Part shown: in pieces, positions 26,545 to 34,220 of the stretch
Layout of the letters: the number at the start of each line of letters is the position of its first letter
How positions within the stretch are numbered: the first letter of the stretch is position 1
Assembly (NCBI GenBank): GCA_965223255.1
Contig: CBDCWA010000004.1
Location: forward strand, 930,001-994,000
Direction: 5' to 3'
Origin: CBDCWA01 sp965223255
Lineage (GTDB): Bacteria; Pseudomonadota; Alphaproteobacteria; Rhizobiales; Hyphomicrobiaceae
DNA length: 64,000 bases
Program-made: the position numbers and the translations under genes
The notes under the pieces: model-generated
Databases searched by the model: none
What the model was told of the DNA's origin: nothing
Seen by the model: the letters and a program-made list of their open reading frames with translations, nothing else

Positions 26545-27294
26545 TTATCCGCCGCGGGCCATCACACCGCCATCAACGAAAATATTCTCTCCAACCACAA
26601 ATGACGCCTTCTCAGAGACGAGAAACAATACAACCTCTGCAGTCTCCTCTACCTTACCGGCACGACCCATTAGGTTGGTAACTTTGCGGCTGGCATCGAA
26701 CTCTTCCTTACCGACCGGCGAGCCAACGCGGTTCGGCGACACAGAATTCACGCGAATGCCGTAGGGCGCAAGTTGGATCGCCAGCGACTTGGTCATGTTG
26801 ACGATACCGCTCTTGGCAGCTGTGTACGCCAATGCGCTATCCCGGCCGCGATGTCCGGAAGTCGAGCCAATGTTGACCACTGCGCCTTTTTTCTTCCCCT
26901 CTTTCACCATTCGCGATGTCACAGCCTTTGTCACGACGAATTGTGACCCGAGCGTCACCGACAACACCCGGTTCCACTCATCGAATGTTAGATCGAAGAT
27001 GTGCTTGTTATCACTGATGGCAACATTGTTGACCAGAATATCAGGACAGCCCAGCGAACCGGCAACCTGTTCGACCATGGTCTCAACATCGTCCGGATTG
27101 GCCACGTCTGTAACGATCGACATGGCGCGCCCACCATTCATGATAATGTTATCCCGCACCCGCGCGCCGCGCGCCTCGTCCAGATCGACAATGGCGACTT
27201 GTCCGCCTTCCCGCGCAAATGACATTGCTATGGCCTCGCCAAGATTTCTCCCGCCACCCGTAACAATTGCCACCTGATCATCCAAAAAACCCAT
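26545..27294 (-). CDS. Short-chain dehydrogenase/reductase
   Basis: ATG 27294 was chosen because GAAGG lies 7 bases upstream and the protein then starts MGFLDDQVAIVTGG, right at the Rossmann fold (249 residues). The classical SDR marks are TGGGRNLGEAI near residue 12, NNVA near 90, a catalytic Ser in NIGSTSGHRG, and YTAAK (Tyr and Lys) near 156-160. It should be an NAD(P)H-dependent cytoplasmic oxidoreductase. It is the first gene of a probable SDR-bicupin-GST set, where it could act on a dihydrodiol or a hydroxylated side chain. The substrate is unknown. Confidence 0.9.
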   Translation of the reverse strand: MGFLDDQVAIVTGGGRNLGEAIAMSFAREGGQVAIVDLDEARGARVRDNIIMNGGRAMSIVTDVANPDDVETMVEQVAGSLGCPDILVNNVAISDNKHIFDLTFDEWNRVLSVTLGSQFVVTKAVTSRMVKEGKKKGAVVNIGSTSGHRGRDSALAYTAAKSGIVNMTKSLAIQLAPYGIRVNSVSPNRVGSPVGKEEFDASRKVTNLMGRAGKVEETAEVVLFLVSEKASFVVGENIFVDGGVMARGG

Positions 27295-27750
27295 AATGCA
27301 GCCTTCTTTCTCGTTTCCAGAGCCTCGTGCCAAACGGGCAGCCAGTTGGTCCCGGCACACGGCAGATCAATTGCTGAACCATGTTGCATTGGCAAATATT
27401 ACGTGAGCCGAGTGCCGGCAACCCCATGAGTGAAGTGTACTTGAGCTGCAGCTCTCTGCAATCCCCTGCCGCATTTGTCACAGCTTTGACTCAATTCGTC
27501 CGAATTCCACTGCCATCCTAACCAAGATTGATTCTGTTTTTCAAAGTTGTAGTGGCCGGACCCTAACACCGGCGGGGCACCACAAGTCAATTCGCCAAAA
27601 TTCGATTTGATCCATCCAGTACTGAGCAGCAAACCGCCCTAGCCTCATCAGTATCGCGTCTGATCTCGGAAATATTGCCCCGGAGCTACCGGATATAAAT
27701 CGGGGCCAACCCGATATTTACTGAACACGCTATCTTTTGCGGAGGACCCC
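27295..27750. other. Intergenic region between divergent genes
   Basis: No gene was recognised in these 456 bases. Several short frames on both strands lack ribosome binding sites. The region should contain divergent promoters for the SDR and the coiled-coil gene, but no good -35/-10 pair is visible. Confidence 0.4.
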
Positions 27751-28185
27751 ATGAGCACATCCAAATCACACATTGAGGAGATGCACGCTCGCCTTGAAGA
27801 GATTTCAAAACGCGAGCAAATCTTGATTGAGGCGCTCGATGCAGCGCTCGCGGAAGCCGACCGCAAGCTCCTTGACGACGTGCGCACCGTTGCAGTCGAA
27901 CACGAGGCGCGGCGCGCAGTAATCCTGACAGAACTGGAATCTCTCGCTGCCAGAATCGGCGCGCTGCCAGTCGCCTCCCACGAACCCGAGCAACTCAACT
28001 ATGAACAGCTCGACATTTCGAACTATTCCGCACTGCAAGAGGACACCACTGCCATCGAGGCGCCGAAGGGCGGCGACTGGCGTACAGCAGCTCAGAACAT
28101 GGGGTCGCAACTTGATTATAGCTCGTCTTCTTGTGACGACCTGACGGACGATACCATGGACCAACCGCTTCAAAAGCGGGCGTGA
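27751..28185 (+). CDS. Small coiled-coil protein of unknown function
   Basis: The 144-residue protein is almost all helical in its first 75 residues (MSTSKSHIEEMHARLEEISK and onward), with a heptad-like pattern rich in Glu, Ala and Leu, then a polar, acidic C-terminal half with a Ser/Asp-rich tail. GGAGG lies 5 bases before the ATG, so it is very likely translated. It has no signal peptide. The family was not recognised. It stands alone and may be a scaffold or regulator; nothing in the context points to a function. Confidence 0.65.
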   Translation: MSTSKSHIEEMHARLEEISKREQILIEALDAALAEADRKLLDDVRTVAVEHEARRAVILTELESLAARIGALPVASHEPEQLNYEQLDISNYSALQEDTTAIEAPKGGDWRTAAQNMGSQLDYSSSSCDDLTDDTMDQPLQKRA

Positions 28186-28517
28186 CCCGGACGTCCCCGC
28201 CCAGACGAGAGCAATTATCAACGTTCCACTCGACCGGTCGCGCGCCCGGCACCTTGGGCTGCTTGCCTGCCGGACTTGCGGCACGTTGCAAAAACGTTCC
28301 GTCAGTTTGGCTGACAGAATGATCACGTCGTGACGCCATCTCAATCACCACCGGTAGTGAGCCTTGCTTTTGACCTGGCCCAATATCGCGCCTCAAAACG
28401 ACAAGCGATTAATCATAGTCTAGCCGCTAATTTGTGGCACCAGAGGGCGCCGGCATACGCGGCAATTCATCTAGCGTCAAAAAGCTTTGTACGAGAAAAA
28501 TTCTCGGGAGGTCGACA
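28186..28517. other. Intergenic region
   Basis: These 332 bases hold no clear gene. GGGAGG just before 28518 is the ribosome binding site of the next gene. Confidence 0.4.
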
Positions 28518-29252
28518 ATGCAAATTATGAATTCAGGACTGAAATGCTTTTTTGCAGGGCTGGTTCTGAGCCTACCGATGACAACAACGGCATTCGCCAA
28601 TGACCTGGCCGATCTGGTCATCCTGCGCAAGCAATCAACCATTGAGTTTGTCGGATGTGAAAAAGGCCAGCCACTGCTGAAAGGCTCAATCGCCGTCAAG
28701 AACATCGGCGATAAGACCGCCACCTGGCTGCCAACCAGATTGATGCTCGGCATCTTCGTCCAGGAAGCGCCCGACATCCGCAAGGAGACGCGTTGGCTCG
28801 GCGCGCTCTCGCCAAATGAAATCCAGTCGAAGGAATTCAACATCGGCAAGGGAATTCACAAGAAGGGCCGCGGCATCACCAACACGCTTCGCCTGCGCGT
28901 ACCCAAAAACGAAACAGTACAGCGCGCCCTAATTGCCGAGGGTCTCTATCGTGGCGCCATCGATGGAAAACTCGGGGCACAATCTTATAATGCGATGATC
29001 AAGTATTTGGAAACGCAGCTTAAAATAAAGATCAACGACAAGAATAAATTCAATCTAAGCACCGAACGCAAGATCCGGTTAGTCAATGAGTCCGGAATCA
29101 AGACCACAGCCGCTGACTACAAAAAGGCCCCGGACATCATTCAGCGCCCGATCACCGTTTCAGTCGTCATTGATCCCCGCAATCGGGTCAAAGAATCGAA
29201 TGAAAACAATAACATCGAAAAATGGGAGCTGCCCGAGATCAACTGCCAGTAG
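28518..29252 (+). CDS. Exported CARDB-like protein interrupted by a peptidoglycan-binding-like module
   Basis: ATG 28518 has GGGAGG six bases upstream and gives 244 residues with a signal peptide ending near AFA (residue 26). Residues 28-115 form a beta-rich CARDB-type adhesion domain (DLADLVI, GSIAVKNIGDKTATW). The typical last strand of CARDB, ITVSVVIDPRNRVKESNEN, occurs only at about 212-235. Between them lies a segment with VQRALIAEGLYRGAIDG and SYNAMIKYLE that matches the helical peptidoglycan-binding type 1 repeat, followed by a Lys/Asn-rich linker. A domain nested in a CARDB fold would place the protein at the cell wall. The role is unknown. Confidence 0.7.
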   Translation: MQIMNSGLKCFFAGLVLSLPMTTTAFANDLADLVILRKQSTIEFVGCEKGQPLLKGSIAVKNIGDKTATWLPTRLMLGIFVQEAPDIRKETRWLGALSPNEIQSKEFNIGKGIHKKGRGITNTLRLRVPKNETVQRALIAEGLYRGAIDGKLGAQSYNAMIKYLETQLKIKINDKNKFNLSTERKIRLVNESGIKTTAADYKKAPDIIQRPITVSVVIDPRNRVKESNENNNIEKWELPEINCQ

Positions 29253-29375
29253 CACCAAACGTTGGGCTGGCGCATGCAACCGCCGGCCCGACTGCAATTG
29301 CAGTTTCATTGTAAGATAAGCCATAAATCAATCGCGTAATGCAATTGTATGACTTACTTGTGGGAGGCAAGCAGA

Positions 29376-29741
29376 ATGAAGGTTCCTGGTCCCGATCACC
29401 CGATCACCACCGCGCCCGAGAGCCAACGCGTGACAGTCAAGGCCGGCGGCGAGGTCATTGCATCCTCGCAAAACGCGCTTGTCATGCACGAAATCCGTCA
29501 TGACGCCGTCTACTATATTCCGCGCGCCGATGTACAAATGGGCCGCTTAGAGCGCACCGACCATCAAACCCATTGCCCTTATAAAGGTGACGCCAGCTAC
29601 TTCTCAATTCGCACCCCAAATGGCGTGATAGAGAACGCCGTTTGGAGCTATGAGGCGCCGTTTCCAGCCGTCGCCGCCATAAAGGACCATTTGGCTTTTT
29701 ACGTCGCCAAGATTGACGCCATTTCTTTAGGCAACGAATAA
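29376..29741 (+). CDS. DUF427 domain protein
   Basis: ATG 29376 was chosen because GGGAGG lies 8 bases upstream (121 residues). The DUF427 pattern is visible: PITTAPESQRVTVKAGGEVIA at the N-terminus, VYYIPRADV near residue 45, THCPYKGDASYFS near 65, and NAVWSYEAPFP near 88. The family has a small beta barrel fold and no established biochemical role. Its His-Cys-Pro-Tyr-Lys-Gly motif is highly conserved. The gene follows the CARDB protein on the same strand after 123 bases and is followed by a strong hairpin. Confidence 0.9.
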   Translation: MKVPGPDHPITTAPESQRVTVKAGGEVIASSQNALVMHEIRHDAVYYIPRADVQMGRLERTDHQTHCPYKGDASYFSIRTPNGVIENAVWSYEAPFPAVAAIKDHLAFYVAKIDAISLGNE

Positions 29742-29771
29742 TCTCGACGCCTACGACATTCAGAGCGGGCG

Positions 29772-29803
29772 AAAAAAAAGAAGACCGCCCATCGGCGGTC
29801 TTC
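29772..29803 (-). terminator. Strong intrinsic terminator, best oriented for the minus strand
   Basis: A perfect 10-bp stem (29780-29789 with 29794-29803) encloses a 4-nt loop. The A-run at 29772-29779 becomes a run of eight T after the hairpin on the minus strand, while no T-run follows on the plus strand. It therefore ends a minus-strand transcript, most likely the one that carries the short frame at 29893-29973. It may also help stop transcription from the DUF427 gene. Confidence 0.8.
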
Positions 29804-29892
29804 CGTGAGACACGACGTTTAGTCACCTGGCCCCAACTACGCCGCCATTGGCCACGCTGGGTGCCTTTTAAGAGCGCTGCCTTTCGGCAAAA

Positions 29893-29973
29893 TCATCTGG
29901 GATATGGAGGCTGCTCCAACATCCTTGCGATCTGCTCAAGCGACCTAAACCGAGCGCAAATCTCACTAGACAT
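29893..29973 (-). CDS. Candidate 26-residue small protein with strong ribosome binding site
   Basis: On the minus strand GGAGGT lies six bases before an ATG that opens a 26-codon frame (MSSEICARFRSLEQIARMLE, then QPPYPR and TGA). An intrinsic terminator for the same strand follows about 90 bases after the stop. The combination of a near-consensus ribosome binding site, an amphipathic-looking helix and a dedicated terminator supports a real short gene or a small RNA with a coding part. No family is known to me. The region upstream (29974-30259) shows no other gene; TATAGT near 30014-30019 on this strand could be a -10 element. It lies downstream of and co-directional with rlpA. Confidence 0.55.
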   Translation of the reverse strand: MSSEICARFRSLEQIARMLEQPPYPR

Positions 29974-30259
29974 CGGATCACCTCCTTCCCGTTGTTGAAC
30001 CTCGAATCAGACTATAGCCGAAACCATCGAATAATTTACAGGGCCTCTGCAAAAATTTTCTCTCGGGCGGTGTTTTCTTGCTACTCCGACCCGACAATTG
30101 TGCATCCAACACGGTTTCCCGTCACAGCCGTCAGGAAAGTGCAAGCCGCGCCAGCTGCAAGCCAAGATGCCTCACGCCCGGCCTGCCTCAACCAAAAAGG
30201 ACGGCCCTGTCCCGCGCGGAAAGGGCCGACCTGAAAATCCAATGGATAACGTCGAACTA

Positions 30260-30817
30260 TCAGCGTCGACCACGCGCAAGAATATCGACCCGAACCCGCG
30301 CAATACCTGACTTACGCATGCCGATCACACCAGCAGCTCGCTTCGAAAGATCGATGATACGGCCACGGATGTAAGGCCCGCGGTCATTGATACGAACAAC
30401 CACCGAGCGCCCGTTGCCAAGGTGCGTTACACGGACCCGCGTACCAAATGGCAGCGTCTTGTGCGCAGCCGTCAAGGCGTTTGGATTAAACCATCCACCG
30501 GACGCAACACGCTGCGGCTGCCAATAATACGAGGCAATCCCCCTGAGCGACCGGCCTACCCAGCGCGATCGCAATGAGCGACTGCTGCGCCGAGAGCGAC
30601 GTGTCCTAACCCGCTTAGCAGTCCGCACCCGCAGACGCGATTTGCGCGCGCGTCTCGGCTTTGTTCGCTCGGTACGCCGCGATTTCAAACCGGCATCCGG
30701 CGAGTTCCATCGTGCGACCGTATCGTTCGTAAGAAAGCCATTAAGTTCAGCTGATGCCTGGGCCGTCCCAAGACATAAAAGACAACCAGCAACCGCACCT
30801 ACAATCATCTGTCTCAT
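30260..30817 (-). CDS. rlpA: RlpA-like double-psi beta-barrel protein
   Basis: ATG 30817 has AAGGAG five bases upstream and gives 185 residues starting with a signal peptide (MRQMIVGAVAGCLLCLGTAQ). Residues about 45-97 are extremely rich in arginine. The C-terminal double-psi beta-barrel domain (about 98-185) has ASYYWQ, ALTAAHKTLPFGTRVRV, NGRSVVVRINDRGPY and IIDLSKRAA, the RlpA hallmarks. RlpA proteins act on peptidoglycan at the septum; some are lytic transglycosylases for denuded glycan strands. The SPOR domain seen in many RlpA proteins is missing, and the basic linker may instead tether it to anionic polymers. It is a single gene. Confidence 0.88.
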   Translation of the reverse strand: MRQMIVGAVAGCLLCLGTAQASAELNGFLTNDTVARWNSPDAGLKSRRTERTKPRRARKSRLRVRTAKRVRTRRSRRSSRSLRSRWVGRSLRGIASYYWQPQRVASGGWFNPNALTAAHKTLPFGTRVRVTHLGNGRSVVVRINDRGPYIRGRIIDLSKRAAGVIGMRKSGIARVRVDILARGRR

Positions 30818-31142
30818 GAGAACTCTCCTTACGCATAGACGCAAAGACGGCAGAGCATCGATTGACAAAATTTGGAAAATAAAGGCGAACGCCTTCACTA
30901 GAGATGGCCGTATTGAATTATGGACGTCCCACTCGTCCTCAGGCCTGGGTTTCGAATCCGGCTGGAACCCGCTCTGCCATCAAATATTTTTTGGGTTGTA
31001 AACTTGGGTTGCAGCCGCGCGTAGACAACATCTAACGCTGCACACGTCAAGTGACTTCGCAACCCCGATGCGATCAAAATTGTCGCACGAAATACTACGA
31101 AGTTTCATAAACCAATGTTAAGAAGTTGAGATTCCGGACGAA
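30818..31142. other. Intergenic region
   Basis: These 325 bases between rlpA and an SDR gene on the same strand hold no recognisable gene. AT content rises near 31070-31140, consistent with a promoter for rlpA on the minus strand, but no clear hexamers were identified. Confidence 0.35.
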
Positions 31143-31922
31143 CTACCACGCGCCGCCGTAAGAGCCACCGTCGACCAAGATATTTTGCGCCGTCATGTAT
31201 CCGGCATGCGCTGAACACAGGAATGCAGCCACTGCGCCAAATTCCGGAATCTCACCAAACCGCGCTGCGGGAACTGTCGACATGCGGTTCTTGTGCGCTT
31301 GTTCAAACGTAATACCTTGAACATTCGCAATATTTGCCGATGTCGCCTTTAGCCGATCAGTGTCAAACGGTCCCGGGAGCAATGAATTGATTGTCACATT
31401 GTCTTTGACGGTTTTGCGGGCAAGCGACGAAACTGCGGCAACCAGGCCCGAGCGCGCGCCGTTAGAGAGCTCCAGCTTTGGATCGGGCTGCATCACTGTA
31501 TAGCTCGCGATATTGAGAATGCGCCCGAACTTGCGCTCCACCATGCCATAGACCGTCGCATGGATCAGCGCGAGCGGAGAGATCATATTCCCCTCGACGG
31601 CCTTGCGCCAATCATCACTATCAAAATTGCGAAAGTCTCCAGGCGGTGGACCTGCCGCGTTGGTAATCAGAATATCGGGCGCAGGGCACGCCGCCAGCAG
31701 GGCCTTACGTCCCTCTTCGCTGGTGACATCACAGACGACTGTCTTCACATCGACACCTGTCGCCTTGCGGATGTCCTCTGCAGTGGCTTCCAGATCCTCA
31801 GCACCGCGCGCGCAGATCGTCAAATTCACGCCTTCGTGCGCCAACGCATCAGCGCACCCGCGGCCCAGCCCCTTGGATGCGGCACAGACCAAAGCATGCC
31901 GTCCTGCAATTCCCAAATCCAT
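31143..31922 (-). CDS. SDR-family protein lacking the canonical Tyr-x-x-x-Lys motif
   Basis: ATG 31922 was preferred because AGGTG lies 8 bases upstream and the protein begins MDLGIAGRHALVCAA (259 residues). The cofactor motif CAASKGLGRGCADAL and NAAGPPPG are clear. However, the stretch after the catalytic Ser (NIASYTVMQPDPKLELSNGARSGL) lacks the normal YxxxK pair: the expected Tyr position is Asn or Ser and the Lys position is Arg. Several SDR subgroups with an SNxxR pattern exist, and their activity is uncertain. NAD(P) binding is likely; the reaction is unknown. It is a single minus-strand gene next to a bactofilin gene. Confidence 0.85.
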   Translation of the reverse strand: MDLGIAGRHALVCAASKGLGRGCADALAHEGVNLTICARGAEDLEATAEDIRKATGVDVKTVVCDVTSEEGRKALLAACPAPDILITNAAGPPPGDFRNFDSDDWRKAVEGNMISPLALIHATVYGMVERKFGRILNIASYTVMQPDPKLELSNGARSGLVAAVSSLARKTVKDNVTINSLLPGPFDTDRLKATSANIANVQGITFEQAHKNRMSTVPAARFGEIPEFGAVAAFLCSAHAGYMTAQNILVDGGSYGGAW

Positions 31923-32135
31923 CGCCAACACCTGCCCTTAAGGAGTACCATGGCCGCCAGTCGACCGACGCCAAACGTACCGCGCCCAACACCGGCCGAT
32001 ACAGAAAACGATCCACAGCATAGGCGGCGCGCTGACAACGTCAAGCACACTTAAAACGGTCCAACGTGCGGCGGAAGATCACCGCGCCAGGGACGTTTGC
32101 AGGTCTGTATGACGAGCTGGCGGGAGCCCCAAGGC

Positions 32136-32642
32136 TTAAGTGATGGTCTCGGCTTCCGAGGCGGCCTTTTCGAGATCCGGGCGCAACTCCTCAGCCTCCG
32201 GTGCGCGGCGCGACTTACCTTCGAACAATGCGCCTTGTTCGATCGTAAGCGATAAGTGCTGCACCTCACCTTCGACCTTTGCCGTCGATGCCAAGGTCAC
32301 GTTGACGGCCTTAATCGTGCCGGCGACACCACCGCGCACCACGACACTGTCCGCATTCACCAGACCGCTCACGTTGGCTTCTTCCCCAATCAGGATTTCA
32401 GTCCCAATCACATCACCAACGATCCGACCTTCGATATTCACCGTGCCTTTGGAGACAATCTTCAGTCCACTACCGATAATCGTGAGATCTTTGCTTATCA
32501 GCGAAGTTCCCCCGGATGGTGACACGACGCCGGACCCTGAACTCCCGTGCTGTGACCCAGGCCGAGGCGGTGCCGGCGGTGGGCTCGGCTGCGGCGGCTG
32601 TTCAGCCAGCGGCGGCGTACGATCACTTGATTTTGTAAACAT
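32136..32642 (-). CDS. Bactofilin (polymer-forming cytoskeletal protein)
   Basis: The 168-residue protein has a Pro-rich disordered N-terminus (residues 10-45), then the right-handed beta-helix core of bactofilins (about 47-140) with ISKDLTIIGSGLKIVSKGTV, IEGRIVGDVIG and VRGGVAGTIKAVNVTL. A charged C-terminal tail follows. Bactofilins polymerise without nucleotide and organise cell-wall or polarity proteins at the membrane. In many bacteria they sit beside M23 peptidase genes; here the neighbours are an SDR and an unknown membrane protein. GAAGGG lies five bases before the ATG. Confidence 0.92.
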   Translation of the reverse strand: MFTKSSDRTPPLAEQPPQPSPPPAPPRPGSQHGSSGSGVVSPSGGTSLISKDLTIIGSGLKIVSKGTVNIEGRIVGDVIGTEILIGEEANVSGLVNADSVVVRGGVAGTIKAVNVTLASTAKVEGEVQHLSLTIEQGALFEGKSRRAPEAEELRPDLEKAASEAETIT

Positions 32643-32920
32643 ATGTGCCCTTCACAGAATTTCGTCTTAATCGAAGTGCGAGCAAATTGCCCACAACTTG
32701 CGGTCAAATTGTGTTCGTCCGCTCGGCTCCGAGCCAAGCAATTGCTTGACTTTCAACTGTCATAAAACACCATCTTTCGGCGCAAGTGCAATGAAAAGTG
32801 CGCTTCAACTGCCGCAAGACACCAAAAAACGTGTTCTGCAAAAGCGTTAACGGCTTTCTTTAATCATCAGATTTGCGATAAAAAGCATAGAGTTTTGAGC
32901 ACATTTTGGGGGACCCTGCC

Positions 32921-34147
32921 ATGCCGCTCGGCGTTCGAATGTTTGTCGCGGTCATTTTCTCGGTTCTTGGGCTGTCCTTTATCGTGACAGCTGGCGCATT
33001 GTTCTATGAATTCACGGACCCTCAGGCGTCATCTCACCAAACCGCGCTCACACTTGCGACCTTTTATAGTCATCTTTTCGTTTTCTTTCCGACATTTGGC
33101 TTAGTCGCGCTGTTTGCCTTTTACACCCCGGCCTGTGTGTTTACAGACATGTACATGCGGCATGTGCCCGCCGGCAGAATAAGATTTGTGTTCGGCTTTG
33201 CCGTGCTTGCCGTCGCCGCCTATTTCATTGCCGGCCAGATGAATAAGAGCAAGGAACGCTCGATTTGGGAAGTCACGCCTGCGACACTTGCCGCTGACAA
33301 GAAAGACCCAAAAAACTGTTCGGCTAGCAACAAAGGTGCCTGCGTCCGTCTGCCAATCCTTGATGCCGTGACAAACGTGCGCCGGGTGAGCCAACGGCGC
33401 ATTGGGCTTTCCGACCTCGCGCGCACGTGCCAGCCTGATCCTTTGATCGGTGCATTGAATGACACACCGCGTAAGAAGCGGTTTTGTCTCGTATCGACGC
33501 CACTACCGACCGGCAAACAGCCTTACGAGCTGACGACTGACAGGCAGTGCTGCAAGGCCCAGGCAGCCTTCAAGAAGGCAATGACCGATTTGCACGCACC
33601 GGTCAAAAACCGCTCTATGACAGGCATCCTGCATAAAGCGCTATTACCTTTGAAAGTGTTTTTTTTCCTGGTGCTTCTGGTCATCAGCGTATTACTAGCG
33701 GTCAGATGGGGATCCTTGGAACGTCACTATAAGGACTTCCTACCAGGGCTTGAGCGCGGTGTATTGATCGGCGCTGGCGCGATGGTGTTCTACCCGGTTA
33801 TGAGCCACGCATTTCTGCACTCGTCAGGCTTGCTCTACGGGATCGGCGACGGCGCCACGACGGGATTCCGCGATATTGCACCCATTATAAGCTTCCTTTT
33901 CGGCGCCTGGGGCCTGTTGCTCTTGTTATTCTTCTATCGATTGCGCGACAAGCAGACAGAAAACTTTGTGCGCCTCGCCGGCGTCATTGGCAGCGCAGTG
34001 GCAATCGTCAAATACGAACTCATCATTGATTTTTGCGTCAGGCTTTTCGGCTCCGGCAGCAGCGCTGCCAGCTTCGTCCTGCTGCTAATCATCATTGTTG
34101 GGGCTTTGGTGTTTCTGGCGCGAAAGTCTTCAGAAGACATGGCCTGA
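32921..34147 (+). CDS. Polytopic membrane protein with a large cysteine-containing loop, unknown family
   Basis: ATG 32921 was chosen over a TTG 15 bases upstream because GGGGGA lies 7 bases before it; the protein has 408 residues. Three hydrophobic helices occur in the first 110 residues. A soluble loop of about 130 residues follows, with six or more cysteines (NCSASNKGAC, ARTCQPD, FCLVS, RQCCKAQ). Four to five more helices follow to the C-terminus. Paired cysteines suggest disulfides and a periplasmic loop. No family was recognised. The stop codon lies inside the first unit of a 13-bp tandem repeat. Confidence 0.7.
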   Translation: MPLGVRMFVAVIFSVLGLSFIVTAGALFYEFTDPQASSHQTALTLATFYSHLFVFFPTFGLVALFAFYTPACVFTDMYMRHVPAGRIRFVFGFAVLAVAAYFIAGQMNKSKERSIWEVTPATLAADKKDPKNCSASNKGACVRLPILDAVTNVRRVSQRRIGLSDLARTCQPDPLIGALNDTPRKKRFCLVSTPLPTGKQPYELTTDRQCCKAQAAFKKAMTDLHAPVKNRSMTGILHKALLPLKVFFFLVLLVISVLLAVRWGSLERHYKDFLPGLERGVLIGAGAMVFYPVMSHAFLHSSGLLYGIGDGATTGFRDIAPIISFLFGAWGLLLLLFFYRLRDKQTENFVRLAGVIGSAVAIVKYELIIDFCVRLFGSGSSAASFVLLLIIIVGALVFLARKSSEDMA

Positions 34148-34205
34148 GTACTTGGCCTGAGCATTTAGCCTGAGTACTTGGCCTGAAATGTTAGCCCAGA
34201 TGCAT
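34141..34205. repeat. Five-copy imperfect 13-bp tandem repeat
   Basis: The units read ggcctgagtactt, ggcctgagcattt, agcctgagtactt, ggcctgaaatgtt and agcccagatgcat, each exactly 13 bases long. The first unit includes the stop codon of the membrane-protein gene. The array lies in the 73-base gap between that gene and the convergent DUF1501 gene. Confidence 0.85.
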
Positions 34206-34220
34206 GCCGGGTGCGGACCG

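Noticed and set aside
27399..27632. Seventy-seven-codon minus-strand frame
   Set aside because: No ribosome binding site, odd residue composition, no family; likely chance.
30930..30980. TTCGAATCC-like sequence resembling a tRNA T-arm
   Set aside because: The flanking bases do not pair and no D-arm or anticodon arm can be drawn.
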